Positions 47,101-59,631 of a DNA stretch of 64,000 nt are shown here, one piece after another. Source of the DNA: Cryptomeria japonica (taxonomy: Eukaryota > Streptophyta > Pinopsida > Cupressales > Cupressaceae); contig NC_081409.1 in the NCBI RefSeq assembly GCF_030272615.1, forward strand, positions 615,274,755 through 615,338,754, read 5' to 3'. The position numbers were made by a program, and so were the translations under genes. The number at the start of each line of letters is the position of its first letter. Within the stretch, counting starts at the first letter, position 1. The notes beneath the pieces were generated by a model. The model worked only from the letters and a program-made list of their open reading frames with translations, did no database searches and was not told the DNA's origin.

Positions 47101-48332
47101 TCAATGATTACTTCAACAATTTCTCTTGGAGGGCCTTGGAGGACTGCTGCATTGACCATCCCTTCCTCCTCCCTGCTGCTAAAGAGCTCCAGAAGATTTT
47201 GGCTGGTATATTCCTCCCCTGTTTCCTAGGGAGGATAGACTTATTTGGAAGTGGGACCCCTCTGGAGACTTCTCTGTCAGAACTCCCTACACCAGCTTAC
47301 TCAGGGAACCTATTTACTCCTCTATCTGGAAAGAGGTCTAAAATCCCCAACTCCTCCCCAAGGTTAATTTCTTCTGGTGGACTGCTCTCCTCAACAAAAT
47401 CTTGACCCAAGACAACTTGGTCAAGTGGGGATTACATTTCCCTAACAGATGCATCCTCTGCAAAAATGATGAAGAAAGTCTTGCCCATCTCTTCCTCTAT
47501 TGTGCCTTCAATTAGGAGCTATGGGGGATGGTTTACAGTAAGCTTAATATATGTTGGGTAATGAACGATAATTTTTTAAATCTGTCTCAGGAGTTTTGGG
47601 GCCCCTCTTCCAACCCCCTTATCCAACAATTGTGGAAGCAGATCCCCCCCCACGTGAGCTGGTGTATCTGAAAGGAATGACATGATAGGATATTCAGAGA
47701 CAAAGAGGCCTCCATGGAAACTATGTTTGCTCGATTCCTTAATCTAATTCTTGAGAATATCTCTATTTCTAAAACTTGAATAGCATCCAAGCCCCCCTCT
47801 ACATGGGACTGGGAAATTGCTAGACACTAGAACCTCCCCCCCTCGTTCTCTCTTGTTGACTTCTCTAAGAGACTTCTAAGACAAAGCATGGTCTGGTTCC
47901 CCCCGGCTACAAATTTTAAACTCAAATTTGATGGCGCTACCAAGGGGGCTAGCTACTGGTGGAGGCGTGATCAGATCCTATCTGGGGGCCCTTGTTGCTT
48001 CTTATGTGGGTAACCTAAATGGGAATTCCTCTAATCAGGCTGAAGTGATGGCCTTAGCCTGGGGCATTCGCATTGCCCTCTGCATGGGAATCAAGATTAT
48101 GGACATTGAGGGGGACTCCATGCTTATCATTGATGTTGTCAAAGGGCGGAATAAGCTTAATTGGACAATTGAAGGAACCATCAGGGACACCTTGAGGCTC
48201 ATCTCTGGGCTTGACTCATTCAAAGTTATGCATATCTATAGGGATGACAATTGTGTGGTGGACACCATGGAAGCCATTGGCCTAAACCTATCAAGGCTAA
48301 GATGTTGGAGGAGTCACAACTCCTTCCTATAA
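44174..48332 (+). pseudogene. LINE ORF2: endonuclease, reverse transcriptase, zf-RVT, RNase H, decayed
   Basis: The start is MKVLS.NMRGLN at 44174, with a TAG where the family has Trp. Endonuclease motifs are LLQEVK near 44270, GDFN near 44588 and SDHNPLLL near 44840. RT motifs are PISLCN near 45730, KLEISKAYD near 45928 (family KLDISKAYD), GLRQGDPLSP near 46098 and FVDD at 46242-46253, the last in another frame. A zf-RVT region follows (KVNFFWW near 47360, CILCKNDEESLAHLFLYC near 47450), then an RNase H domain (FDGATKG near 47925, NQAEVMAL near 48033, EGDSMLII near 48108). At least four frameshifts and many stops, mostly TAG, inactivate it. It would carry out target-primed reverse transcription. 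Confidence 0.88.
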
Positions 48333-48783
48333 CATGTTAACTTCCTCCTCCAGGAAGAGAAATCCAAAATCTCCATTAATGATTGAGCGGTTGCCAAGTG
48401 CTTCCCTTACCCTCCTCTCTTCCCTCGTGGTAGTCTGGAGGTAGCAGTTTCATAATTCAAACAATGGGAATATCCCTTTGATCCCTTTTGATGTGGTGGT
48501 GACTCGCTCGGCCAGGCTGGCGATGACACATGCATTGTTGTGTTGGCATTTTATTTAGGCTTGTAGAGTGATGATGAGGTACGACTGGATTGGAAACATG
48601 TTGGTTGCCACTGGTATTTGCTGGCCTTTAATGCCTCATAACTAGGAAATCATTTCTAAAAGTGACTTCATTTTTTCACATGTGTCCAACTTCATTTCTC
48701 ATTTATTCATGCCGAGCTCGCACACTTCCCATTTTCTCTTCTTGGCTTGCTTCTCAAAGGGTCTCTACAACTTTTTCTGTTTC
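48333..48783. other. Spacer between LINE ORF2 and the third frame
   Basis: About 450 bases with no frame of note and no poly-A or LTR-like boundary that would mark the end of one element and the start of another. Confidence 0.5.
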
Positions 48784-50573
48784 ATGACTAAAGAAGATTT
48801 TTTGGTAGAAGATATGGGGGGAAACAAAGTTAGATATGAACCGGATAATCCAGATGATTTTAAAAATGACCCCCTGGTCTGGAACTTTTGTGTTGAAGGT
48901 GGGTATGCCAATTTTCCGGATTGCCTGAAGGGCCATGATGAGTAGCTCTCGGTTACTTTCACCTCCTCCCGGTCTAGGAGGTGGGTCTCAATTGGTGGTA
49001 TTGCCTTTGATGTCTCTGAGGAGACTATTTCCCAAGCTACGAAGATGACCCTTGATGTCTGTCACTAGAAGCATACCAGTCATGTTGCAAACAGTGAAGG
49101 TTTGAAACGGTTCTTCTATATCCGAGAAGAACCCGTCAAGTTGCAAGGTAGGTTTTCTTGGGAGGAGCACAAGCACCCATGGAACATGATCTGCCTCATG
49201 ATCATAAAGTACTTCACTCTTGAAGGTAGGTATAAGGTATTCTACTACTACCATTTGCCCCTCCTCAATCACTTTTAATGAAAAAAGATTTGCTTTGTCT
49301 GCCATTTTATTTACTGCACTCTATAAAGAGCTATGTTAAACACACTATGGACCCCAAGAATGGGGATAAGCCTCCCTACCTCCTCCACTAGGGCCTTATT
49401 TACAAGTTGTATAAATTCCATGAGGCTCTTTGCCCCCCCCCCCCAATATTTCTCTCTCTCAGCCCCTCATGCCAACTCCCTAGTAGCTTGTGGCCCTGTC
49501 TATGACTTTCCCTAGATTATTTCAATACCCCCATGAGGGCTTTGCTATGGCCACCATGTCCCTACCTACTTATGCCTCGATTATCTCCATATCGGTGGTC
49601 TCCCCTAATTTAACTCTTCTTGCCTCTCCCAGTGCTTCTCACTCCCTATCCAAGGGCAAAAGCAAAACCCTCGCTAAACGCAAATGCATATTCTTTGATA
49701 ATAATTCTTCCTCTGAGGACGCTGAGAATAAAAATCCTTCCCCAGATTCCAAGGTTAAAAGGAAATCCTCGAGACTTTCTTCCAAAGGCCGCAGATAGAT
49801 GACCTCGACGATTGAGAATCTGGACTCTAGGGAGGACCCCATTGGGGACAAGAAGGAGGAAGGCCCTAATACCACTATGGGGGCCCCTAATGGGGATGTT
49901 GTGGATGCCAATGTGACTGTTGGTGCCGCTGATATGAGTATCTCTAAAATGAAAACCCAGGACCTCATTGATGATAAGGATACAACCCCTATGAACACGG
50001 ACACTGAAGGTCTTATGGGCATGGAAATTTCTGATAGCAAAGCACTAGAATCTGGTAATTTGGATTTGGATTCTAAAATGACTGAATAGGTTATGCATTC
50101 TATCCCTCTGATGGGTCTGCTTAATGATAGTGATAACTCCCTTTCTAGTGTCGTGCCCAAAGAGACTGAAGAAACTATGGATGACTTGGCTTCTGAGAAC
50201 CCCCAGGAGGTCCCTACTCTCCAACAAATGGAAAAGTTGAGCATGGATGTGCTGGACATCACATAGAGAATTGAAAACCTTGGCTTTGTGCTTGATCTGC
50301 AGACTATCAAGAAGGATGCCAACTAGGTCAAGAATAAGATGGAGGCTTGGGAAGCCCAAATGGTGGGCCTTAACAAATTCCATATGCAAGTTTTACATAG
50401 TTTTGTGCTCACCCTGTCTCTACTGAGGGAACTCTATGTGGACACTAAGGAGGACAATTAGGAGGCTAGTGACATCTACAAGTTCATGTCAAATGAATGG
50501 AATAGTGCTATGGATGCCACTGGGGTGCGTAAGGCACCCCTATAGTTTGTTTTTGTTTTATGCTGTTGTTTCT
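48784..50573 (+). pseudogene. Third frame of the LINE (ORF3), about 590 codons, unknown function
   Basis: From ATG 48784 (MTKEDFLVEDMGGNK) a protein can be followed across stops. The N-terminal half looks globular: RRWVSIGGIAFDVSEETIS near 48980, KRFFYIREEPVKL near 49108, KYFTLEGRYKVFYYYHLPLL near 49209, and a LLH.GLIYKLYKFHEALC block near 49380. It loosely recalls plant transposon-associated domains (uncertain). A frameshift occurs at the C-homopolymer near 49433. The C-terminal half is acidic, Ser-rich and KR-containing, then a helical segment near 50220-50420. Nearly all stops are TAG. The frame may end at TAG 50543 or at TAA near 50571. It lies between ORF2 and the candidate LINE tail. 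Confidence 0.6.
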
Positions 50574-50723
50574 AATTTCTAAAGACTTGGTTCCTTTTTG
50601 CTGATAGTTGTTGTTAATTGTTGTTATAGTGTTGTTTCAGCGCTATGATTTTTAATAGTTTTTCTATGTAAAGGGTCAATGCCCTTGTTCTCACTGCTTT
50701 ATTAATCAAAAATATACAGAGTT

Positions 50724-51718
50724 CAACTTTAGTCAAAATTATAGACCATCCAAAAAACTATCAAACTAATACTTTTATTTCCTATCTAGATTTCAAACCT
50801 AGACATCCGCCTACGTGAACTTCAGTCTCTTGCTTTTTGGTTTTAGGTTATCTTCTTTCTATACACATTTCTCCTCTCACTCCTGAATGTACTCTTTGAA
50901 GAAACGAAACCCAATAGCCACTTCCTCATGTCGCTCATCCTTGTTCAAATTTGTGCTCCACAGCATGAAAGGGCAAAAAAGAGCATTTTAATTGACAACT
51001 TGGATTCATTCTCCTCCCCTCATAATAAAATCTTCACCCATCTTTTCCATTGAAATTAATGCACCAAGACCGAGACACTATTCTCTCTTAAGACTTGACT
51101 CTATTATCCACCAGGCATCTTCCTTCAACCCCATTTACAAACACCATGTGAGCATCATAGATGAAATGTATACATTTGAACGATATTAATACTCTTCTCT
51201 CATAAACTCTTCCCATAATAACATTCTCACCATTTGGTAGAACATAGATCATCAAACTTGAAAATATGCTTCATACGAAGCTCAAAAATCTCTCCCATGA
51301 ATGATATATTCCTTCTCCTCGATCTAAGACAAAAGTTTTCCTCCATCCTGCTAACTACCATCTCACGACACACTTCCCTCTAAAAATTCTAAATAAAATG
51401 TGGTGGTGATAAGCTATATACCACAAATATATTTAGAGTCGAAATGATTCAACCTCTCAAAAAACCAACTATCATTAATATCCTTGATGAAATGAAGCTA
51501 CCAACTATAGGTAATAATCATACTTCATCCATCAACTCACCTCCAAAATCCTCCCACACCAATTCATTATGATTGGCCTTCAATGTCACTACCCACTTGG
51601 AGATGATGTCAAACACGCAATTACATCCACATAATGTGTGGGTGATTTTTAAAAATATATAATTTTATAATTTCAATTTAATTAATTTAATCCATTTATT
51701 AATTTTCTAGATCTGAGA
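50724..51718. other. Spacer, nothing firmly recognised
   Basis: On the minus strand short peptide-like runs separated by stops can be read, but none could be assigned to a family. Confidence 0.4.
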
Positions 51719-52105
51719 TTACCCGTTTATAGTAGAATTTATAATAATTTGTGAATCCTCCTCCAAATGGGAATTCAAAATGAAGATCATGTTAGCAAAA
51801 TGCACTGCTAGATAGGTTGCTTGAGTCGTAGCCTCATTGTTTGTTCCATATTTTAATCTTTGAGCTCCTATTGCAACAATATTCCCCTTCCAATCATGAG
51901 CCACAACCCCTACCCTCGATGGGCCTAGATTTCCTTTAGAGGTGGAATCAAAATTAGCTTTAATCCATCCCCCTTTCATTCTAGCCCATTCAAAATTGTT
52001 CTCCTTACCTCCCAGTGGATTAACCCATAACTGCCCATTAACAGGTGAAAGCATAAATTTATTTATAGAAAGGATAAAATTATAAATTTCTAAACATGGA
52101 TTCAT
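51719..52105 (-). pseudogene. RNase H (RVT_3-type) fragment of another LINE
   Basis: The minus-strand frame contains GGWIKANFDSTSKGNLGPS, then VGVVAHDWKGNIVAIGAQ, NNEATTQATYLAVHFA and EEDSQIIINS. These correspond to the RNase H signature of plant L1-type elements and related RNase H-like proteins: FDGASKGNPGPSG, GGVIRD, NEAEAxAL, ExDSxxII. The first catalytic Asp (FDS) and the Glu (NEA) are present. The domain stops at a TAG near 51735, before the C-terminal His/Asp region. Upstream RT is missing. Confidence 0.75.
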
Positions 52106-52384
52106 AATACCAATATCTAATGCACAATTATTATTTTATAATTTTGTTGCATAATTTTTATATATAACTTTTTGAAGTGAGATTGCCTATCATCTAGACA
52201 TAGTTTAGCTCTACAACACATAATTTCTTTTTGTATACATCTAAATTAACTTCTTTTTTCACTAATTTAAGAACATTAATACCTACTTTGTAGATATTTT
52301 TTAATTTTTTATATCTATTTTACTATTTTCTATGTATGTGAAATAGATACCATGACAATTATTGAAAAAACTATGTTCACTAGA

Positions 52385-53840
52385 AAATAGAAAATAAATA
52401 TAATGATCAAACATAATATAGGTACTACTTGAGCTAGATGCTCATCTAGGCACAACAGTAATAGACCATCTTTGTCTCTGTAATATAAATCCCCAGAAAT
52501 AAAAACATACTTTTGGACTTGCTGCTTCAAAGTTCTCTTCTGGGCATCCATGAGTTCATCAGGGCACTTCATGTACTTTAGAAAATACAAAATATTATTA
52601 TACCATGAGGTATGTTTTAGACTACATATGTTATCATCTGAAGTAGACAAGGTATTTATTTGGGCAGCTTCTAGGTTCTCTTCTGCCATGAGCTTTGTTA
52701 ATCCCATTCCTCGGAACAACTTGGTAATCTGAATGTCAATGTTAAATTCTTGTATTTTGTTTATCCATCTACACCTGTGGCCTGTTGTCTCAGATTAGGA
52801 AAAAATGTCCTTAATTGTTGCATTAGGTACATAAGAAATGACCTATGCACCCACAAGATAAGGTCTGAAATTTTTTACAACTTTTACCGAAGCATAGGTT
52901 TGTTTCTCCATAATGTCATACTTGAGCTCTACTGCTTGAAGGGATTTACTATAAAAAGCAATGGGCTGCTCATGCCTTTCATTGTTGTTTTGTAGCATAA
53001 TTGTTGCTATGGTGTGAAATGAAGAAAAAGAGAAGACCTAAAAAGGCTTACTAAACTCAAGTGCTTTCAAAATAGGAGCCTGTTTAATTGCCCTCTTTAT
53101 AGCCATAAAGGCTTCTAGAGCCTCATTTTTCCAATCTATCTTAGCTCCCTTTTTTAACATTTTAGAGATAGGTTTAACTATCTCAACAAAATTTGATATG
53201 ATTCTGCAGACAAAGTTAATTTGGCCAAAAAATGACTGAATTGCTTTCACATTCTTAAGGACCTGTATTTAGTCAATTGTTGCTAATCTCTTAGGGTCTA
53301 TCATCACCCCATCTTTGGACACAATATGACCTAGCAGCTTAACTTTGATTATAGTAAAGTGGCATTTTTTAGGATTAAGAGAAATCCCATACTCTAAAGG
53401 TCTTGTGAACACCTTTTCCAAATCTGAGCAGTGGTCTTCTGCCCTTTTGGAAAATGTTGTTAGATAATCCTGATAAACAACCATGATGACATCTATTGTC
53501 TGAAAAATATACGTCCATAGCTCTCTGAAAGGTAGCTCTGGCATTTTTAAAACCAAAAGGCATCTGCACATACACGTATGTTCCCCATGGAGTTGCGAAG
53601 GCAATCTTATATTGCTCTAACTCTTTAACTTTCACTTGGTTGTACCCCAAGAATCCATCCATCATGGATAGTAATTCACAAACTGTAACCTTTTGTAGTA
53701 TAGCTTCCATATTTGGCAAGGGGTAATTGTCCTTCAATGATGACATATTTAAATTTCTAAAATCCCCACATAGTCTGATGTCACTGTTGACTCTAAAATT
53801 TACCTTGGAAACGAACAGCCTTATGGGAGATTCAGTGATG
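52385..53840 (-). pseudogene. Ty3/gypsy pol fragment: RT, RNase H, start of integrase
   Basis: Minus-strand motifs in order: RLCGDFRNLN near 53770, YPLPNME near 53722, FLGYNQVKV near 53650, MPFGFKNARATFQRAM near 53550, the active-site block VVYQDYLTTFSK near 53475 (family YxDD), SLNPKKCHF near 53370, LLGHIVSKDG near 53320, the connection helix, then RNase H (AFYSKSLQAVELKYD near 52945) and KDGLLLLCLDEH near 52450 at the integrase N-terminus. A frameshift lies near 53500. Sequence becomes unrelated beyond 52385. No LTR of this element was found. Confidence 0.82.
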
Positions 53841-54829
53841 GGGGACCAATTGCATGGGTTTCACTTAATAACCTTTGGGGTTGAGAAGCTGACTCTTCCT
53901 TATGGGTTTAGAGGAAAGGGAAAAGAAGGAAACTTTAAGAACTGTAAATCTAGACTATTGAGGTGATACGCCAGAGCATTTTTTAAAGACATGAGCATAC
54001 AAAACCCAAGTACATATGATTTTTAAGCCCATTCAACAATCTACAAGTCTGAATCAGGAACATAACCAAGATACAATTAAATTTCTTTGCAACATAAGGA
54101 AATACTCATCGTGCATTTACTAGATAACAAGTGCAAAACATAATTTAATCGACAAAATCTTAGATAGATGTTTCCCAAAGTTATTGGAATTCTAATAGAA
54201 CAACACATAAAAGACCATCAAAGCATACTGAAAGAAGTATCACAAAGGCCGTAGGCACAATTTGAATAACCTTCTCCAAAAAACAGTAATAGTTTTAAAA
54301 GGCCAAAATTCCTACTAAGCAAACTTAATTGTTCTTGAAAAGTTCTAAACCCCTACTAACAGGGAAAAAACAAGCATAAATAAAGCCCGCAGCTCTGGAA
54401 ACAGCTCCCAAACATGCCAAAAAGGCATAACCACCCCCAAACAAAAAACCATGTCGTGTCGCCCTAAAGATCACACCCAGCGAATTGGTCCCAAGACTTC
54501 ACTCCCTGCCTGCAATGATCTTCATATTGTCATAAACCAAAAAGATTTCATTAACTGCAGAAAAGCAAGTTAGAAAATCCTTTCAAATAAAAATGCACCT
54601 ACCAAAACATGACGGTGTTGGGTAATTGTTTTCTTACTGCACTAAAAGAAGGGCCTCGAAAATAAACCCAGTCAGCACGTCTTTCCATTTGTCACCGTTG
54701 TGCTACTCCAAAAACTGAATGCCAAATACGGACTAAGGGAGTAACGTCGAGCTGACAATTGTCTTATACACCCTGCACTACTCATAAACTAAAGAGGCGA
54801 AAAAAGCAACCCAGCTGGAAACCTTAGTC
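53841..54829. other. Junction region, no firm gene
   Basis: The left 120 bases may be further pol sequence of the preceding fragment. Between 54000 and 54830 minus-strand peptide fragments could be the 3' part or untranslated tail of the following pseudogene, but no motif supports this. Confidence 0.4.
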
Positions 54830-57800
54830 ATGGGGTTTTTAATGTGAACATTTCTTGACAACTAACATAGGAAATTCTGCCTGCGGAATATGAGAACCCA
54901 AAACTGCTGGCCCACAGACCAGCCTTCATGCCAAAATGGGATGGAGCAGATCAAAGGTCTGCTACAAAGGCAACCATTCATCCTTGGAGAGTGTAACATG
55001 TTCCTCTAAATTCTGGAAATACTGATCCAGGCAAATCACTTCATCAAAAGGTAAGGGTGCAGGTTCATCCTAGACCTGCTTCAGGAGAGTAGAGAGTTAG
55101 GCCAGAGGGTGTAAAAGACACTCCACCTTGTTCGCCAAAATAGGATTGCCTAGGTGTTGTAGGAAAGCTCTATCTTGTTGCAAATGTTCAATCTGGTTTA
55201 ATATTTGCTCAATCCCTAACACAGTATCATCTGCAGGAAATGGAGAAGACGGGCCCAATGAAACAAACCTCTCAAAATGCCGCTCGATGTTCAGAACTAA
55301 AAAATGTAAGGGTGCAAGGGTTCTTGAAGCCTGCATGATTACCTTGTGCCAGTTGATGAAAACATTCATCTTTCTAATCAATTGTCAACGGTCAGCAATC
55401 CCCTTCTCCCTTAATTCTCCATCTTGAGCAAAATACAACAAATGAATAAGACCTTGGGCTATCAGGAACTTAGGACCGATGACAAGCATGGACTTGCTAA
55501 TGAGGGCATTGGCCTCAGCACAGAGGGATTGCGCTTCACTAAGGAATCTTAGCACAGGTTGCAGTGAAGGGCAGTACTGTTTTACCTTTTCCCAATGAGA
55601 AACATACAGCTCTGTCAACATAGTACAAAAATCTTGGGAAACCTGCTCCAGAGGTGGAATGCTCAGCAAATGCAAAATTTCATCATCCTTCACAACCATC
55701 TCCTGCTAGAGCCAGCTACATTTGCTTTGTTCAATGGCCACTTGATTCTCCAAAGTAAGAATCTTTGCCTCTCCATCTCGGACAACTTGCTGCAACTGCG
55801 ATGTATGATCTTGTTCATGTCGCAAAAGAGTCCCCACCTCTGAAATGCACTCACTGGATTGTCCAATACTAGCCTCTCTCGCTTTCAGTTCTTCTTCGAA
55901 TTTCATCTTTTCTTTAGACAATGATACCTGAGTCTCGCTCAATTGATGGGAATAATCTTCTTTTAGAAGGATTTCTTCACGCAGCTGCATTTGGACTTGA
56001 GTAACATCCCTAGAGGCTGCCTTTAATTGTTGTATATCTACATCCTTCTCTTTCAATTCCTTCAGAACCACGTTCCTTGTCACCTCTTGGGTTTTTAGCT
56101 GAGAGCTCACATTGTTGAAGGCCGACTGCAACTTCCCTTTTTTCTAAATTAGCCTGAGCTAGCAGGCTTTGCAGACGATTGATTTCTGAGCTCCGGGCTT
56201 TATCTTCCTTCCTTTGTTGGGTGAGGCAATCTCAGAGACTAGCATTCTCTACTTGGAGCTTTTCCAGACAGCGACTCTTCTTGATAAAATCTGTGGATAC
56301 GGCTTTTGAATTCTCCTCCATCATCTCTACTTTATCATATGTCATGGAACTTTGAAGACTAACATCGATGGCCTATAGTGTGTAATCATTTAGTCTCATC
56401 TGAAATTCCGGCTTGTCAACCTTGGGAAAAAGATTTGCAAAGTAGAGGCAATACTTTTGCTCACTTAAATGTGTCTACAAATGAGGGCGGGCTAGACGAG
56501 CACCTTCCTTTTCCTTCCATTTGCCCATCTTACCAAGGCAAGCAGTTCTATCATAAGCAACCTACTGCTGGAACTCATCTGGATTATCGATAGCTTGACC
56601 TGCAAAAGCTGCACCAAGAGGAACTACAAAGGGGAATTTCAAAATGGGCCTAGTGAAAGAAGTCTAGATGGGATGGGCTAGAGCCAATGGGGAAAATAAT
56701 GGGACAAAGGGGGGAGCTTCTAGTGGGAAAGGGCTTGAGGATGCTACTCCCATAACCTCAGGAGAGGATTCTCCAAAACCTAGCCTACGTGACATGGGGG
56801 TTGTTTCTGATGTTGGCGAGGGAAAGGCTGCAGATATAAAAGTCGTGGCTAGGAAAGGGACAGAGGCCTATGGGAGAACATTTGGGGATCAACCGGCATA
56901 CCCATCAGGGCTAAAGTGGGAGCAGTAGGGACTAGGGCTTGCATTTCTATCATGGGGACAATCAAAAAAATAACTTGAACCAAAAATGAGGGAAAAAAAA
57001 GGTTTACCTGAACAGTGAAAGGCGTCGGCCGTCGAAGATCTGAGGATGTTTCTAGAATTTGAGAGGATGGGCTCCCTCCTAATGTGCTAGGATGTTGCCT
57101 CTTCCTCAGAGGGCTTTCACGGGACTGCTTCTTAGACAGCCTTTTACCAGCTTGCGAACGAGGTCTGTGAGCTGCATTATCCAAAGGAAGGAGAATTTGT
57201 AGTTCCGGATCCTACCTTTCAATATTTATAACCTCTACCTCCTGTTGCATGACAGCCTTGGGAGATGATTCCCCGCGTGAGGAACTGTCACCTGTCTCAT
57301 CATCAGATTTATTTACCTCACACCATTCTTATTCAAAACACTCATCTAGGGGGGCATTTCCAATGCTAGCTCTAGACTGATTTACCTCTTGCCGATAGAC
57401 CCAAAACTCTTCCCTTTTCTTTCTAGACCAAACTAAAGTCTTCATATTTTCAAACAACGCCCGAGGGATAGGCTTTGCGGGGTTGAATTTCTGCAAGGGG
57501 GAATAGAACTTTAGCCATGGGGGCGTCTTAAGACAAGAAAATCATCAGTGCCCACATACAGGTTCAGGTCGTCAACCCGAGGGTTTGTGCGCTCTGCCCA
57601 TGAATTCTGAGGCTCATGCCTGACAACATTCTTTCTTTTTCTTAAGCAACCATTAGGATCATAGCTCCAAAAGTCATCAATCACTACAAAACCAAGCTAC
57701 ACCATTTTTGACGTCAAGATCTCTTCTGCAATTTTCTTTCTCACTAAAGTGATTGGGCCAATGGCCTTGTTATCTTCGGTGATAGAGGTATCATGCTTTC

Positions 57801-58271
57801 CTTCTCCAATGGCTCCCTTGATCCTCACCAACTACCTAGAAATATCAAGAGCCAAGGTTCAATCAGCTATATAAGTGGGCAGTCAGAAAGGTTCTTCAAA
57901 GAACTCATGCACTCAGATGAAACAAAAATCAAGACCCACGAACCAATCGCAAGAAGGGTGCTCATTTTGAATCTAATTCATCTGGACCTGGGAGAAATGG
58001 GCTAATGGCTCATTGGGGATCACTCCAAAGTCTTTTAGCATGGGAGTCATGAACAGATCTAAAAATTGATATGAATTATAGGAGGCCAGTAGCAAAGGTG
58101 TCTAGCAGTACACCGACATTACATTTCTAGATTCATCATAAGTGGCCAAGCACATGAACTACCCGAAGAAAGCCTCATTTTGGTGCAAAATCAAGTGCAC
58201 AAATACTGAAGAGAATCTAAAGCGCCGCAACTACTGGAACTCAAATATTTACTTAATAATGGCCCTGGCAA
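54830..58271 (-). pseudogene. Decayed gene for a large coiled-coil protein, cut by element H
   Basis: A minus-strand protein can be followed through many stops from 58271 to about 54830, roughly 1100 codons. It starts mid-protein (RFRFSSVFVHLILHQNEAFFG near 58220, then MCLATYDESRNVMSVY), with FMTPMLKDFGVIPNEPLAHF near 58040 and GFVVIDDFWSYDPNG near 57680. A basic, Ser/Arg-rich linker follows near 57180-57000, then a coiled coil at 56270-55706 (LKEKDVDIQQLKAASRDV, EEELKAREASIG), and a helical C-terminal part (VSLGPSSPFPADDTVLG near 55255). The layout resembles plant transposon-associated gag-like proteins, but I do not recognise the family. The N-terminus ends exactly where the LTR of H starts. 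Confidence 0.65.
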
Positions 58272-58272
58272 T

Positions 58273-59538
58273 TGATAAGTTGATTCTTTGACATGTTTTT
58301 TATCATGACTCTTAGGTTTTTGGCATCTTTTGGGTTGCATTGTGATAGTAAAGTATTGTGAATTGACTATATGTAATCTATGTTTTAAATCTGAACTTAT
58401 GAAATCATGTTTGAACTTTGTCGGTTAATTCTTGCAGCCATGCCAATTTATTCCTACAGCAAAATGATTTGTCCTTGTGATATGCAGATTATTTAGGATA
58501 ATGTCATATGTGAGTTAATGAATCTATTAATTGAGTAAGATACATATGAATGTCCTTGTATGTTGTTTTTGTTTTAGTGCAGATAATAATTGATGTTGCG
58601 GTGGATGATTTTCTTTCGCGCCTGAGGACTGGAGAATCACGTTCAGATAACTGGAGGTCAAACTGAAGGGGATTCGAGCAAGCACAATGTATGGCATAAT
58701 CAGAGCAGTTGTACTTCACCATGGGAGTTTAACTCTAGTGCATATTGAATTCACAAAATATCGCTTTGGCGTGCAAAGACTGTGGTTCGGTTTCAGAATC
58801 CACGGTTCCTGTAGCCAAGCTCTTACTTATCTCCTTCATCTGACAATAATCCGCCTCTTCTTCTGGGCATAATTTGAGTTGTCCATTGTAGTTGATCTTT
58901 TCTTTATAATAAGCTCTTCCTTCTTTCTTAGAGTTAGACAAGATGGAAAGGAATTGAGTAGAGTTTTGACAAGCATTCTAAATTTTCTCTTTTAGAATAT
59001 GTAATCATTTTCAGGAAGAAATGAATAAAGAATATGTTGTTATGATCTGTTAAAAGTATTTTGCTAGAAGTTTTATATCACTCATCCAAGGGGGCCCACT
59101 TGGTGAGTGATCCTGTGTTTATGATCATTGAAGTTAGTTTTTACTTAGTTGCAGTAGAAGTTCATGACTAGATTGTTCCTGTAGCCACTGGAAATAGATC
59201 TGTTGATTGTTCCTGTAGCCAAGACAGAATGGTGTGATTTCTGTTATTTTCATTAGATCATTCTAGCGGTGTTTTGTGAAGCTTTCATGTAGTTTTTTAT
59301 GATTTCCATTCCTGCCTTTCCTTTCTGCATAATGTTAGTTACTGTAGTAATGCAGAATAATCATTTAAGGAGCTTAGTGCATATATATTGCAGACCCATT
59401 TCAAGTTTTACGTTCTTGGATTGATAACTAAATGAACACCAGCCATGAAAATAGTAAACTCTACCATATGAATGTCCAAACTTCGGATTGAGATTTCAAT
59501 TAGAGGTATTATTATTATCATTATAGTTGGGGTAGACA
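58273..59538 (+). repeat. Element H 5' LTR (about 1266 bp)
   Basis: The right end (TAGACA, 59538) lies four bases before the PBS. The left end is placed at TGATAAGTTG because the minus-strand pseudogene breaks off there. GTTCCTGTAGCCA occurs three times (58805, 59175, 59209). The other LTR is outside the window. Confidence 0.6.
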
Positions 59539-59542
59539 TTTT

Positions 59543-59557
59543 TGGTGTCGTTGCCGG
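59543..59557 (+). promoter_or_regulatory. Element H primer-binding site
   Basis: TGGTGTCGTTGCCGG is one base from TGGCGTCGTTGCCGG, the tRNA-Asp-type PBS typical of Athila/Tat-group elements. Confidence 0.82.
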
Positions 59558-59631
59558 ATATGGTGTCAAGCTAAGAATCTTTTATGATTATTTTAGTTTC
59601 TAGTTAATTGTTTGAAATTTCATGAATCTGC

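Larger units (their letters stand above)
42866..50716 (+). mobile_element. LINE (L1 type), main part with ORF1 end, ORF2, ORF3 and tail
   Basis: With 31674-31928 it forms an element of about 8.1 kb when D is removed. The 3' end is placed at the A-rich TTTATTAATCAAAAATATA just before 50717, where CAGAGTT repeats the 5' flank. If instead the LINE ends soon after 48332, ORF3 would be a separate unit. Confidence 0.65.

Noticed and set aside
48333-50573. ORF3 as an intact host gene
   Set aside because: It has about ten in-frame stops and at least one frameshift, and shows the same decay as the LINE.
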